Source: a virus
Virus record (IMG/VR): IMGVR_UViG_3300030019_000075
Location: 1 to 40,895 of that record
DNA length: 40,895 nt
Reading direction: 5' to 3' (one strand)
Every line of letters starts with the position of its first letter. The stretch's first letter is position 1. The translations under genes and the position numbers were made by a program. Shown piece after piece: positions 1 to 8,621 of this stretch. The notes below the pieces were generated by a model. It was given only the letters and a program-made list of their open reading frames with translations. It searched no databases and was not told the origin of the DNA.

Positions 1-2
1 TA

Positions 3-1733
3 GCTAAACAATCTAATATTCTAAGCTGGGTAGAGGAGCACGTTAAAAATATTGAAACCCGAGATTATCAGATTGAAGCTTGGAATAGACTTCAACAACA
101 CCGCGCCGATGGTCGAAAGCGTGCTCTAATCCACCTAGCTACTGGACTTGGTAAGACGTCAGTAGCTGCAGTTGATGCTTTTCACTATTTATCAGTTGAA
201 AAACAACGCAGTCGCGTCCTCTTTGTCTCCCATATGAATGATATTTCTCGGCAGGCCAAGGCAACCTTCTTATTTGTGAACCCAGGATTCACAACGCATA
301 CTTTCCGTGGCTACGTTGAAGATGTTGACGTTACCTTTGCAACTTTCCAGGGACTCTATAAACAGCTTGGGACAATTGATCCGCAGTATTATTCCTACAT
401 TATTTGGGATGAAGCCCATCATATTGAAGCAGAAACCTTTAGTGCTGTCCGTAAGCACTTTGACCCTGAGTTCGAGCTTGCCCTTACGGCTACGCCAGAG
501 CGTGCTGATGGCCGCGATATCTTTAACTACTTCGGTAATCCACTTTATACTAAAAGCCTCGCAGACGGCATCAATGATGGCTGGTTAAGCGCTATCGACT
601 ACCATATCGTATTTGATGAAGCGATTAAGCTGGCAATGACTGAAAAGTTTGAGATTAAGACACTTAAAGAAATCAGAGAGTTGTTTGCGATACGTAGCCG
701 TAACGAAGTTATTGGGCAAGAAGTACTCGCTCGCCGCAAAGAAATTGGCCTTGATAAAGCAAAGACAATCGTCTTCTGCCGAAATATTTCAGCAGCGAGT
801 GAGATGGCAGAGCTACTGCACGGGGAGGTCTACCACTCGGACGTTCCCGCTGATCAGCGCCAAGCCATCATGCGACGCTTCAAGAGTGGATCACTACAGG
901 TTATCTGCACAGTCGATATGTTCAATGAAGGGATTGATATTCCCGATGCCCGCCTCGTTGTCTTCCTTCGTAGTACCTCGAGTCGAACAATCTTTGAACA
1001 GCAACTTGGCCGCGGCCTGCGCCGCGCCCCTGGTAAGGATCAGGTAACGGTGCTTGACTTTGTAGCCAACGTCGAGCGTATTAACTTCGTTCGTGAACTT
1101 GGCCGCCACGTTCAACCAAGCCGCTATACGCACCGCAGCAGTGTCGGCGGAGAAAACGGTAAGAGTGAGCAGGCCTTTAGCGAAACATTCCTCGTCAATA
1201 ACTTTGAGTTTGAGGATCAAGTTATTGACCTAATGTCCCGCTATGATGCTCTACATCGTATAGAGTACTTAACAACTGCAGAAGTTATCGCTGCCTTTAA
1301 CAAAACCCACAGCATCCAGCAGACTGCCGACCATTTCCGAGTATCTTGGCAGGCGATTAAAAAGCACTTATCTAAGTCTGGTGTCCCTACCTCTGACCAC
1401 TTGCAAGCTGCGCGTCACCTTGTTATCGAGGATGTAGTTGAAAAATACCATGAACTCGGCTCACTGAATCAAGTTGCTGCATACTTTGGGGTAGGAAGCT
1501 ATGTGATTAAAAATCGACTTATGAGTGCTGGCATCAAGATTAACCAACCCAACAGAATAAAGTTTGCTAGTCCAGAGCTAATTGAGGCATTTGAGCGAAC
1601 AGGCAGTATTCGCCAAGCAGCTATTGAACTAGGAGTCGGTAGACACTCAGCGCGTAAGAACTTGCTAAATTCTGGTATTTATACAATCAGGAAGGAAAAT
1701 AGAAATGACAATCAAACGCGTTCAAATAAATAA
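3..1733 (+). CDS. SF2 DEAH-type helicase with three C-terminal HTH repeats (5' end outside window)
   Basis: The frame is open from base 3 with no ATG, GTG or TTG start ahead of the Walker A motif, so the gene begins outside the window; the first ATG (234) lies after motif I and cannot be the true start. Visible motifs: RDYQ near base 60, Walker A TGLGKT at 141-158, DEAH at 408-419, the motif III region LTATPERADG, and motif VI QLGRGLRRAPG near 1000-1035. This is the Type III restriction/UvrB-like branch of SF2 helicases, which unwind or translocate on DNA or RNA using ATP. The last 140 residues (about 1270-1690) carry three similar helix-turn-helix units, each shaped like S(I/L)xQxAxxxxV followed by K(K/N)xLxxSG, suggesting specific nucleic-acid binding. 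It probably continues from the J-domain frame at the right end of the window. No nuclease or methylase domain is seen, so a restriction role is not supported. Confidence 0.9.
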   Translation, partial: AKQSNILSWVEEHVKNIETRDYQIEAWNRLQQHRADGRKRALIHLATGLGKTSVAAVDAFHYLSVEKQRSRVLFVSHMNDISRQAKATFLFVNPGFTTHTFRGYVEDVDVTFATFQGLYKQLGTIDPQYYSYIIWDEAHHIEAETFSAVRKHFDPEFELALTATPERADGRDIFNYFGNPLYTKSLADGINDGWLSAIDYHIVFDEAIKLAMTEKFEIKTLKEIRELFAIRSRNEVIGQEVLARRKEIGLDKAKTIVFCRNISAASEMAELLHGEVYHSDVPADQRQAIMRRFKSGSLQVICTVDMFNEGIDIPDARLVVFLRSTSSRTIFEQQLGRGLRRAPGKDQVTVLDFVANVERINFVRELGRHVQPSRYTHRSSVGGENGKSEQAFSETFLVNNFEFEDQVIDLMSRYDALHRIEYLTTAEVIAAFNKTHSIQQTADHFRVSWQAIKKHLSKSGVPTSDHLQAARHLVIEDVVEKYHELGSLNQVAAYFGVGSYVIKNRLMSAGIKINQPNRIKFASPELIEAFERTGSIRQAAIELGVGRHSARKNLLNSGIYTIRKENRNDNQTRSNK

Positions 1734-1902
1734 AGTCGTCCAGCTTAATGAGAGCAACATTAAAAAGCTTGCCCTTCTTGCTAAAGCCGACGGTAAGAAG
1801 ACAGATCAACAGATCGCTATCTGGGTTATTGCCCGATCAATCTACTGGAAGCGGGAAGGGTATGAGAGTATCATTAAAGAGATAAACACGACCATGATAT
1901 AA
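1705..1902 (+). CDS. Small basic hypothetical protein (65 aa)
   Basis: The start overlaps the helicase 3' end by 29 bases and is preceded by an AGGAAGG-type ribosome binding site at about 1689-1696. The product is basic and predicted helical, with Lys-rich N-terminal residues followed by a two-helix region (NESNIKKLALLAKADGKKT, then QQIAIWVIARSIYW). The shape resembles a small DNA-binding or ribbon-helix-helix protein, but I recognise no family. Translational coupling to the helicase suggests co-expression. Confidence 0.6.
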   Translation: MTIKRVQINKVVQLNESNIKKLALLAKADGKKTDQQIAIWVIARSIYWKREGYESIIKEINTTMI

Positions 1903-1903
1903 T
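1895..1903 (+). promoter_or_regulatory. Extended -10 promoter
   Basis: TG-a-TATAAT, a perfect extended -10 element. No good -35 hexamer is present, which is usual for extended -10 promoters. The start point is expected near 1910, at the ATG at 1911, so the transcript could be leaderless from 1911 or have an 88-base leader ahead of 1998. Confidence 0.5.
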
Positions 1904-1997
1904 CAACATTATGTCGGACATACTTAACGAAAATTTAACCGATAAAGTAATAATCAAAAGCCTTTTAAGGCATATAAGGAAATCACAGGAACTCACC

Positions 1998-2408
1998 ATG
2001 TCAAAACTACTCTTCGACGCAGAAGGAAATAAGTACCAGGTCACTCACTATGAACTCATTACCAACGATGATCTCGATGAAAAAATTCGTGAAAATCAAG
2101 AAAACATTGATGATATTAAAGCTATTAAGGAAGCAGCTGATAAACTTACAAGCCCCAGTCTCCCTGTCGCTGAAGCACCGGCAGCCAGTCCTGAAATCAC
2201 TCCGCCAGCCCCTGAGCCAACACCAGCCCCTGAAGTACCTGAAACACCAGTTGAACAACCTATTGCTGACGTTCCAACACCTGAAAGTGTTGCACAAGCT
2301 TTTGCGGCGATAGAACAACAACCAACAGAACAGGCACAAGCTCCTGCAGTTGAGCAACCCATTGCGCCAGAGCAAGTTGTTGCCCCTGCTGTCGTCGTCC
2401 TCTCATAA
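1998..2408 (+). CDS. Small acidic protein with Pro/Ala/Glu/Gln-rich tail
   Basis: I chose ATG 1998 because AAGGAAATCACAGGAA lies just upstream; ATG 1911 in the same frame would add 29 residues and sits at the predicted transcription start (leaderless option). The N-terminal 45 residues form a compact unit (MSKLLFDAEGNKYQV and on), residues about 30-50 look like a short coiled coil (IRENQENIDDIKAIKEAADKL), and the remaining two thirds is low-complexity P/A/E/Q/V. The tail resembles that of the gene at 12762-13079 (shared EQPIAP-type units), so the two may be paralogous tails or convergent linkers. No function recognised. Confidence 0.65.
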   Translation: MSKLLFDAEGNKYQVTHYELITNDDLDEKIRENQENIDDIKAIKEAADKLTSPSLPVAEAPAASPEITPPAPEPTPAPEVPETPVEQPIADVPTPESVAQAFAAIEQQPTEQAQAPAVEQPIAPEQVVAPAVVVLS

Positions 2409-2439
2409 CAATCTAACAAAAGAAAAATAAAAATCAGCC

Positions 2440-2682
2440 ATGGACTTTTGGGATCTTACATATCGCTTTTTGACAGAGTTCCTGATCGGGACGGTTATCA
2501 TTAAGCTTATAATTGCCCATAGCATGGCTGATTTAATTTTGAAATTATTAAAGTGGATGCTTATTCGCACCAAGCAACAGGCAATTCTATGGATCCACTA
2601 CAGAGATAGAGCAATGAATAGAGGTCACGCCCTAGAGCATGCCGTTTGTATTGATGGCTTATGCCACTTTATAAATAAATAG
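2440..2682 (+). CDS. Small hypothetical protein with hydrophobic N-terminal half (80 aa)
   Basis: The last plus-strand gene before the strand switch. Residues about 10-40 are strongly hydrophobic with interspersed charges, consistent with one or two membrane helices; the C-terminal half holds His and Cys residues (GHALEHAVCIDGLCHF). The ribosome binding site is poor. It ends at the base of a terminator hairpin and converges with the VRR-NUC gene. No family recognised. Confidence 0.5.
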   Translation: MDFWDLTYRFLTEFLIGTVIIKLIIAHSMADLILKLLKWMLIRTKQQAILWIHYRDRAMNRGHALEHAVCIDGLCHFINK

Positions 2683-2720
2683 CTCCTGCTAGAAGTCTTC
2701 ATCTAGGGGGAGCATTTTTT
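2682..2720 (+). terminator. Intrinsic terminator between convergent operons
   Basis: GCTCC (2682-2686) pairs with GGAGC (2709-2713), an inner CTAG/CTAG pair extends the stem, and six T follow at 2715-2720. It ends the plus-strand transcript and overlaps the last codons of the minus-strand VRR-NUC gene. On the minus strand the tail is T-rich too, so it may act both ways. Confidence 0.7.
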
Positions 2721-3195
2721 GTTGGGGGCGGTTAAAATACCAATCAATGATACGGATTGATGAAGAGTAGCCAACTGCAAAATTTGCATACCAGTTGGCA
2801 TCATTAAATTTTGTCAGGATACGCGCCTGATGCTGGATATGTGGATCACTTGTCAGGCGGCCTTTATTTGCACCAACTTTAATAATGACGGGGGTACCGT
2901 CCTTTTTTAATTCAAGGGCTAGACCAACATATGGTTGATCTGTTTTTGGGCTAACTCGTCCAGGCTTAATAATGAGAAGATCCGGGAAGCCATTATCTGA
3001 TTGTAGGGATCGGTTCAGTGTTGCTTGGTGTTGAGTCAGGCCAAGACCAGCTGCAAAGTCTGAGTGGAAGATAACATCAGGATAGTTATCACGCAAATAT
3101 TTACAGACTCTTTTCTGCAGATCAAGTTCAGTCGATTTCCTCTTTGGGATATAAGGCCCAGGGCCGTATTTTCGCAGTGTCTTCGGTAGGGGCAT
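2689..3195 (-). CDS. VRR-NUC domain nuclease (PD-(D/E)XK fold)
   Basis: 168 aa, close to a single-domain phage VRR-NUC protein. Catalytic pattern: Glu23 in the first helix, GFPDLL (Asp72), LALELKK (Glu95, Lys97) and QHQARIL (Gln123) downstream. VRR-NUC enzymes cut branched DNA such as flaps or Holliday junctions; in phages they are thought to resolve replication or recombination intermediates before packaging. It is the last gene of the long minus-strand structural operon, converging with the plus-strand genes. The fold call is firm; the exact substrate is inferred from the family. Confidence 0.85.
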   Translation of the reverse strand: MPLPKTLRKYGPGPYIPKRKSTELDLQKRVCKYLRDNYPDVIFHSDFAAGLGLTQHQATLNRSLQSDNGFPDLLIIKPGRVSPKTDQPYVGLALELKKDGTPVIIKVGANKGRLTSDPHIQHQARILTKFNDANWYANFAVGYSSSIRIIDWYFNRPQQKMLPLDEDF

Positions 3196-3210
3196 GACCC
3201 TATAATATCA

Positions 3211-3738
3211 TTAGAAATCGGCAATCAACTCTTTTTCTGCTTGTGTTTGTACTAGTGTTGTTGATGAGTCGACTGGTACAGTGGTTAGAATAGGGGCCAC
3301 ATTCAGTGCAGCTGCTTCACTCACAATATGCTGAGGTATCACGGTGTCTTCAATTGCTTGTATCTTTTCATCAATCTGAGGTTTATAAGTTTTGTAAAAT
3401 GCAAGGATATTACTGATTGGCTTAATAACAAAGCGGTAGATTGGCGTAGCTAGTCCCATCAATGTTATCGTGCTAAATCCAAGAATCTCAGGTGGTAGAT
3501 TGGGATTCGTAACGATATAGACAATGCCGCTTGAGATAAATGATACGACAGCAAATAGGGTAACAATTACCTTATCATTTTTAAGCTTTAAGGCCTTCTT
3601 AATAATCTGTGTAATACCAGATATACCGGCAGCACCACCAAGAAATACCGCGTAGACAGTTGGATCAACTGCAAGTAGTTGGCTGAATAGGTGAGTCAGC
3701 TGGGCCATATCAAGGCTATAGGCAAGATATTGAATCAT
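3211..3738 (-). CDS. Small membrane protein, holin-like
   Basis: The start codon overlaps the upstream stop as TAATG. Three hydrophobic segments are visible at about residues 28-45 (VYAVFLGGAAGISGIT), 57-76 (VIVTLFAVVSFISSGIVYIV) and 86-105, followed by a charged helix and a Thr/Ser-rich tail ending in a Glu-rich stretch. A small multi-pass protein between virion genes and the end of a late operon is a common position for a holin. The endolysin lies elsewhere (28680-29555), next to another small membrane protein, so which one is the holin is undecided. Confidence 0.55.
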   Translation of the reverse strand: MIQYLAYSLDMAQLTHLFSQLLAVDPTVYAVFLGGAAGISGITQIIKKALKLKNDKVIVTLFAVVSFISSGIVYIVTNPNLPPEILGFSTITLMGLATPIYRFVIKPISNILAFYKTYKPQIDEKIQAIEDTVIPQHIVSEAAALNVAPILTTVPVDSSTTLVQTQAEKELIADF

Positions 3739-4916
3739 TATTTTTTCTTTCCAAAGTTATTAAATATATTCTTTACTTTGCCCTCAGCTGTTGCTGCGGC
3801 TTTAATCGCCTTGTCGCGGCTAGTTGGTTCAGCGCGGTTATAGATGCTATCAATATCATCCTCTTCCTCGATGACGCGGGCAGTATTATCAGGGATACCA
3901 TACCAGTGCCCATCCTGGACACTCTTTGCAGTGCGGAGGTAGGTAATGCCATCCTTTTCGAACTTACCAGCAACAGGAAGGGTCGTGCCAACCTTAATGG
4001 CCTTATTAGGCTGTTCATTTGCAAGATCTGTGATAATTGTATCAACAGCTGCTTTATAATTTACGACGTTCAAGAACTTGATCCAACTGCTTTGCCATTT
4101 ATCTGGGTCAGCCGGCACGATACGCACAGGAACGCTGACAGACGTATCTTTTGGCTCTTCAACATCAAGTGCAACGATATCTTTAATTTCTGTCGGAGTA
4201 AGTGGAATAACCGGATCAGGATCATCATTACCGATATGAATAATTGGTTCAGGCTCAATAATGCTAGTCTCTGCAATTGGTTTAATATTATCAAGTATAT
4301 TGATCCACCAGCCCGGGCCAGCAAGGTCATTAGTCAGGTTAATAGCACTCTCTAGTTGATCAAACACATAGAAGCCACCAAGTGGCATTTCACCAAGTGG
4401 GTTAATATGCTGCATAGCGTCCGTAGATGAGCCGTAGCCATTGAGTACAGTAATTACCTCATAAGTATTAGGCGTTACGTCAATAGGCGCTACGAGGGGC
4501 TTTGAATAGCTTGAGGGAAGGACGGGATATTTCTCATATGTTGTTGAGGCTACAATCTCACCATAGATAGCTGCATCTTTACTAAGGCCATCATAGCTAT
4601 CAATAATTTTTGTGAAGTCTTCAGGGTCAGTGATAGCATAGGTTGTTTTGCTTTGGCCATCAACACCCTTATAAAGGAACTGATGAATAGTACACTCATT
4701 TGGCTGCTGTATTTTTGAGATGCCAATTGCCGGTTCAAGATATGAAACACTTGACCAGCTTAAAGACTCTTGTAATTCAGAGATATCAGTTGGCTCGATT
4801 GTATAGCCAAATCGTTCAATTAGATTAGTAAAGGCAATGATTAGTGCGCCACCTTCGGCAATAGTAATGTCAGTGTTTCCAATTGTCTGAGAAAAGTCTT
4901 TTTGGCAGTATGTCAT
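3738..4916 (-). CDS. Probable virion-associated protein, unknown family
   Basis: 392 aa with ribosome binding site AAGGAC just upstream (the same leader motif as the fibre gene before it). The N-terminal third is globular and acidic; residues about 210-245 form a Pro/Glu/Asp-rich linker (EPEPIIHIGNDDPDPVIP); a second globular segment includes GKFEKDGITYLRTAKSVQDGHWYGIP, which resembles a small beta domain; the C-terminus is a basic helix ending GKKK. Position between the tail fibre and the holin-like gene suggests a tail or host-contact protein. I recognise no family. Confidence 0.6.
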   Translation of the reverse strand: MTYCQKDFSQTIGNTDITIAEGGALIIAFTNLIERFGYTIEPTDISELQESLSWSSVSYLEPAIGISKIQQPNECTIHQFLYKGVDGQSKTTYAITDPEDFTKIIDSYDGLSKDAAIYGEIVASTTYEKYPVLPSSYSKPLVAPIDVTPNTYEVITVLNGYGSSTDAMQHINPLGEMPLGGFYVFDQLESAINLTNDLAGPGWWINILDNIKPIAETSIIEPEPIIHIGNDDPDPVIPLTPTEIKDIVALDVEEPKDTSVSVPVRIVPADPDKWQSSWIKFLNVVNYKAAVDTIITDLANEQPNKAIKVGTTLPVAGKFEKDGITYLRTAKSVQDGHWYGIPDNTARVIEEEDDIDSIYNRAEPTSRDKAIKAAATAEGKVKNIFNNFGKKK

Positions 4917-4958
4917 GATGATTGTCCTTATGTTATCACTTTTTATGAATTTATTGAC

Positions 4959-6419
4959 CTATTTTACGTAGTAGAGAGTAAGGTATATAGTTCCATTTGC
5001 ACCAGCAAATAAAGCAACCTGCCAAACACCACCAGAGATACGGATTTTTGCTTGAGCATTTTGGGCAGTTGGTGCCGCAGCATTAACATATTGGAATGGG
5101 AATAGGTCAGTACCAACCAATACACCACCCTCTGCTTTTACAACCATAGATACTGATGGTGCAATATTAAGGTTAAATGCCTGCTCTGACCCACTACCCG
5201 TAACAGATTGAACAAAGGTAGTCTTATATATTGGCCTACCATCAATCCAAGTTGTTCCAGTATTTACCTCGGCCCGGCTAAAACTGTTATTTGCAACTGT
5301 AAGGTCTATCTTACTAAAAGGAAAATTATATGGAATAGCAACCGTAGAATAGCTTATCGCACTCAATCCACCACTTGTTGGGATAGTACATCCTTCTGGT
5401 ACTTGAACAGTCATTGTTGAATTAGTTGAGAATATTATTGATTTAATAACACCAAAATCAAGTGTTGGGCTGATAATACCAGAAGCTTGATTTCCAAATG
5501 GCGACCCTGCTGTATAACCAGCAGAACCCTGGGCTGTCAGATTATTTGGTGTTGTAGTCATGAGGTCAGTTGCAACTCCATTGAATGAGTATGCGGATAG
5601 TAGTGTTGGTTCAGATCCTGTGAGTCCCTGCGAAAATAACGAAAGGATAGTAGCTGCCGAAAGTACAGATGAAAATACCCCAGTATAGCTAATTAAGCCA
5701 GTAAATGGTTCATTTCCACCAGTAAAAGCTCCGACCGTTAGATCGCCAGCTTGAATAAGTGAAGTACTACCTGTACCAATATTTGATGTTATAGATGGCA
5801 TTAAGTCACCATCAACGTATAAACTTATTGTCCCGGCCATATCAACAGATGCAGCACAAAAACTCGTCTTATTAATAGGCACCGTCTGATAGGTAGTTGC
5901 TGTTTTACCAACAGCTCCACTTGCACCATTAAAGGCTTGCACAAATAGTCTACCACTTGAATCAAGACCCATCTGCCACCCAGCAACACTCGTAGTAGTA
6001 CCTCGACGGGCAATAATTGTCTGGTTCCCGCCCGTATAGGCTGTGGGCTTAACCCATCCAATAATAGTAAATAGGTTAGTAAATACTAGCTTATTTGGCG
6101 CTGTATTATTCCACCACTGAGTACCACTTAGTATTGTTGACTGTGTTGATGAAGAAACATTTCTCTTTGTCATCAATCTCATTTCAGGACTTAATATTCC
6201 AGTATAGTCAACTGATGGAAAAATTAGTTGATAAAGCCTTTTTCCTAGGTATGTAATTGAGTTTGGTAATACCGATAGACCTTTCCAGTCAGTCAACAGT
6301 GATGCTGGTGTTGCACGATCTGTGACACCAGCTGATACGATTGGAATTTGATCAGTAGGGGTCGGCGCTGCTAGTGAAGGCAGTTGTGAGATTTTTATTC
6401 CGTCTGTAGGCATTACCAT
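4959..6419 (-). CDS. Tail fibre / receptor-binding protein with LamG-like domain
   Basis: 486 aa. The N-terminus (DGIKISQLPSLAAPTPTDQIP) is the short repeat-like anchor seen at the start of many phage fibres. Residues about 110-275 match a concanavalin A-like/LamG jelly roll: FTIIGWVKP, a GWQMGLDSSGRL strand, SLYVDGDL and the closing VGAFTGGNEPFTGLISYTGVFSSVLS. That fold binds glycans or proteins. The C-terminal 130 residues are beta-rich and may trimerise. Position after the tail-tip gene supports a host-binding fibre. The start could also be the ATG two codons later. Ligand unknown. Confidence 0.8.
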   Translation of the reverse strand: MVMPTDGIKISQLPSLAAPTPTDQIPIVSAGVTDRATPASLLTDWKGLSVLPNSITYLGKRLYQLIFPSVDYTGILSPEMRLMTKRNVSSSTQSTILSGTQWWNNTAPNKLVFTNLFTIIGWVKPTAYTGGNQTIIARRGTTTSVAGWQMGLDSSGRLFVQAFNGASGAVGKTATTYQTVPINKTSFCAASVDMAGTISLYVDGDLMPSITSNIGTGSTSLIQAGDLTVGAFTGGNEPFTGLISYTGVFSSVLSAATILSLFSQGLTGSEPTLLSAYSFNGVATDLMTTTPNNLTAQGSAGYTAGSPFGNQASGIISPTLDFGVIKSIIFSTNSTMTVQVPEGCTIPTSGGLSAISYSTVAIPYNFPFSKIDLTVANNSFSRAEVNTGTTWIDGRPIYKTTFVQSVTGSGSEQAFNLNIAPSVSMVVKAEGGVLVGTDLFPFQYVNAAAPTAQNAQAKIRISGGVWQVALFAGANGTIYLTLYYVK

Positions 6420-6430
6420 AATTGTTGTCC

Positions 6431-6862
6431 TTATATTAACTTATTTTTTATTAATTTCACACGCCAATAATGTTCTCGGTATCGTCTACGCGTACAAGTT
6501 CTGCACGAACGATGTCTTTCATTTCTCCATATAGTATTTTCTTTGGTGAACTCATGACCGTGTTTGCAATGAGTTAGACCTAAAGAATGCTCAAGCACCG
6601 AACTTCGCTTCATATTTTCTTGTTGGGTCACTTGTTCTAAGTGGTCTGGGTTTACGCAGTTACGAACCTTACATAAATGATCTATTTGCATTCCGTCTTT
6701 TATTTCACCAATATGATATCTATATGAGATACGGTGAACTAATTGTGCATTTGGATACGTGCCGTGTTGGGCGTATCCGTTCCCTATTAAAGCACCAGTC
6801 CAAAGCCAACAATTTTCGGTTATATCTACTTTATTCCAAAATAATTTCATACTTGCATCCAT
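6431..6862 (-). CDS. HNH homing-type endonuclease
   Basis: The HNH_3-like core reads ITENCWLWTGA, QLVHRISYRYHIGEI, IDHLCKVRNCVNPDHLE (the catalytic His-Asn-His region with C-x-C-type zinc ligands), followed by a C-terminal CKHGHEF/CRTCTRRR zinc element. I chose ATG 6862, 8 bases after the tail-tip stop; an upstream ATG at 6910 would overlap the tail gene by 41 bases. No good ribosome binding site. Free-standing HNH genes inserted between virion genes are typical homing endonucleases that spread their own gene; it is probably not part of the tail. Confidence 0.85.
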   Translation of the reverse strand: MDASMKLFWNKVDITENCWLWTGALIGNGYAQHGTYPNAQLVHRISYRYHIGEIKDGMQIDHLCKVRNCVNPDHLEQVTQQENMKRSSVLEHSLGLTHCKHGHEFTKENTIWRNERHRSCRTCTRRRYREHYWRVKLIKNKLI

Positions 6863-6869
6863 ATATTTA

Positions 6870-8621
6870 TCAGCTTGGTTGGGTTGGGTTCGCAACTGTT
6901 TGGATTGCAAGAATATCTTCTTGTGAGCTTTGAATTAAATCTGACTGACGAACTGGAAGCGCGCCGAGATTAAAATCAGCGATATCCATGTCGCGCGCAA
7001 TGCGTACGATAGGGATAATCACACTATCTGCAAAGTTTGAGAAACCGGCAAATCCAATTGTCTCACCAAGTTGGTATGTTGTAATATCTGTCATTCCATC
7101 AACTATTGAGACAATCGTTTCATATACCTCATCATCTACCTTATCAAGGTAGTTGCTTGCAATTGCGCCACCAACTGCTGCGTTTAATACCTTAACGTCT
7201 GAGATACGATCAATCTGCGTATCAAATTGGCCAACAGATATTGCATTCTTTTTCTCAATGAATAGGTTTGTGGCTCCACTGAGTCCACCCGTAAAGAAGA
7301 TATCATTCTTGAGTCCTTCAATGCTCGCAGATAGGTCAAGGTTTTGGATATGCTTTTTAAAAATAAGTATGTGGTCAGCTACTGCATGGACTCGCTTAAA
7401 GCTGATAATATTTGTGCCTGGGTCAATTGCATAGTAGAACCCCGCTGGTGAAAGTCCTAGTAATATATCAAGAAGCTCTGCAATAGTATTTGTCTGGAAT
7501 GTATACGTTGCAACATTAATACCAGTTGATTCAATACTTCCTGCTGTATATTTGACGACTCCACCCTCTGAATTATAAATATCAAGAGCGCTTTTTAGAA
7601 AAGCACCCGGCTCAAAGTCTGTTATAACGGCTTTTGTAAATGGTGGAATATATGAAAACCTAAAATATATATCAGAGGGAACGTATGTGACACCACTAGA
7701 AAATGTTCCTGCATGCCAACCTGATCCATCAGTACCAACAACATACTGCGTACCTAGTGATGTCTGGTCTGATGATGAGTAGTAAACATATGGACTATTA
7801 CCGAGCACAGTATTTGTTGTAAATATTGAAAATCCATAGTAGTGTCCAGGTATAAAATTATAGATAAGGGGGAATATATATTCAGTCGCCGCTGTGCTTG
7901 TTGTTACAGTTACAGTGCTTGATATTAGCGGAGTACCATCAAAATTATTTGGATCTATAGAGGAAGATGTTCCAAGGTCAACAAGGCTTATAGTCACGGG
8001 AACTGGGTTAGAAGTAAAAGCACCTAATAAAAGTGTAATACTCGATATATTTGACATTCCAGCAGCTGCAAAATTATAGAAATAGGCTGTTCGTGATCGA
8101 ACTGGGCCATTACCATCAAGAATTAGCCCATTATTCTGTACAAGTTGGGTAGGCCCTGCAACAATACCACTCTTAACTAGCTTGTTATTCATATCAAAAC
8201 TACTTGGCGTCAGATAGAGCTTTGCGTCATCGCTTGTTCCAAAGTTGACTTTCCATTTTCGAACCTTGCCAGTAAAGACAGTAATACCATTTGGGTGATA
8301 ATCAGATACTTCAATAATCTTCACAATATTTCCATTACGAATTTTTGACTTGTCGACACCATAATTTGGGACTTCACCCTCTGTTGTTAGTCCAACACCA
8401 GATTCAGTGGTAATCCACTTATTATCCTCTGTTAGGATCGCCTTAACGGGCTGACTTGCATTATCGAGGGCCATACTAACACGTACCTCAACTGCTGATG
8501 GGCCAATTGTATTGATGTCCTGGATGCGCTTAAAGATGCTTTGAACACCACGAAGAACACCAAGATAGGTGCCATCTGATGCCCACATCTGATAGATTTG
8601 TTGTTTAGGGATGACAGACAT
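6870..8621 (-). CDS. Tail-tip / baseplate protein (Tal-like)
   Basis: I chose ATG 8621, which overlaps the Dit stop as TAATG; 583 aa. The N-terminal section (about 1-110: WASDGTYLGVLRGVQSIFKR, DNKWITTESGV, VDKSKIRNGNIVKIIEVSDYHPNGI) is the pattern of tail-hub proteins following Dit. An inserted beta-rich module at about residues 145-310 looks like a carbohydrate-binding jelly roll (SGWHAGTFSSGVTYVPSDIYFRFSY). The hub-like fold resumes from about 315 to the end. The order tape measure, Dit, Tal is the standard siphovirus one. No peptidase motif seen. Confidence 0.75.
   Translation of the reverse strand: MSVIPKQQIYQMWASDGTYLGVLRGVQSIFKRIQDINTIGPSAVEVRVSMALDNASQPVKAILTEDNKWITTESGVGLTTEGEVPNYGVDKSKIRNGNIVKIIEVSDYHPNGITVFTGKVRKWKVNFGTSDDAKLYLTPSSFDMNNKLVKSGIVAGPTQLVQNNGLILDGNGPVRSRTAYFYNFAAAGMSNISSITLLLGAFTSNPVPVTISLVDLGTSSSIDPNNFDGTPLISSTVTVTTSTAATEYIFPLIYNFIPGHYYGFSIFTTNTVLGNSPYVYYSSSDQTSLGTQYVVGTDGSGWHAGTFSSGVTYVPSDIYFRFSYIPPFTKAVITDFEPGAFLKSALDIYNSEGGVVKYTAGSIESTGINVATYTFQTNTIAELLDILLGLSPAGFYYAIDPGTNIISFKRVHAVADHILIFKKHIQNLDLSASIEGLKNDIFFTGGLSGATNLFIEKKNAISVGQFDTQIDRISDVKVLNAAVGGAIASNYLDKVDDEVYETIVSIVDGMTDITTYQLGETIGFAGFSNFADSVIIPIVRIARDMDIADFNLGALPVRQSDLIQSSQEDILAIQTVANPTQPS

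Noticed and set aside
234-236. First ATG of the helicase frame as start
   Set aside because: Walker A lies upstream in the same open frame, so the gene begins outside the window.
3-1733. Type III restriction subunit
   Set aside because: Helicase motifs only; no PD-(D/E)XK nuclease domain or partner methylase.
2096-2419. Large minus-strand frame under the P/A-rich gene
   Set aside because: A shadow of low-complexity coding; the plus frame has start signals.
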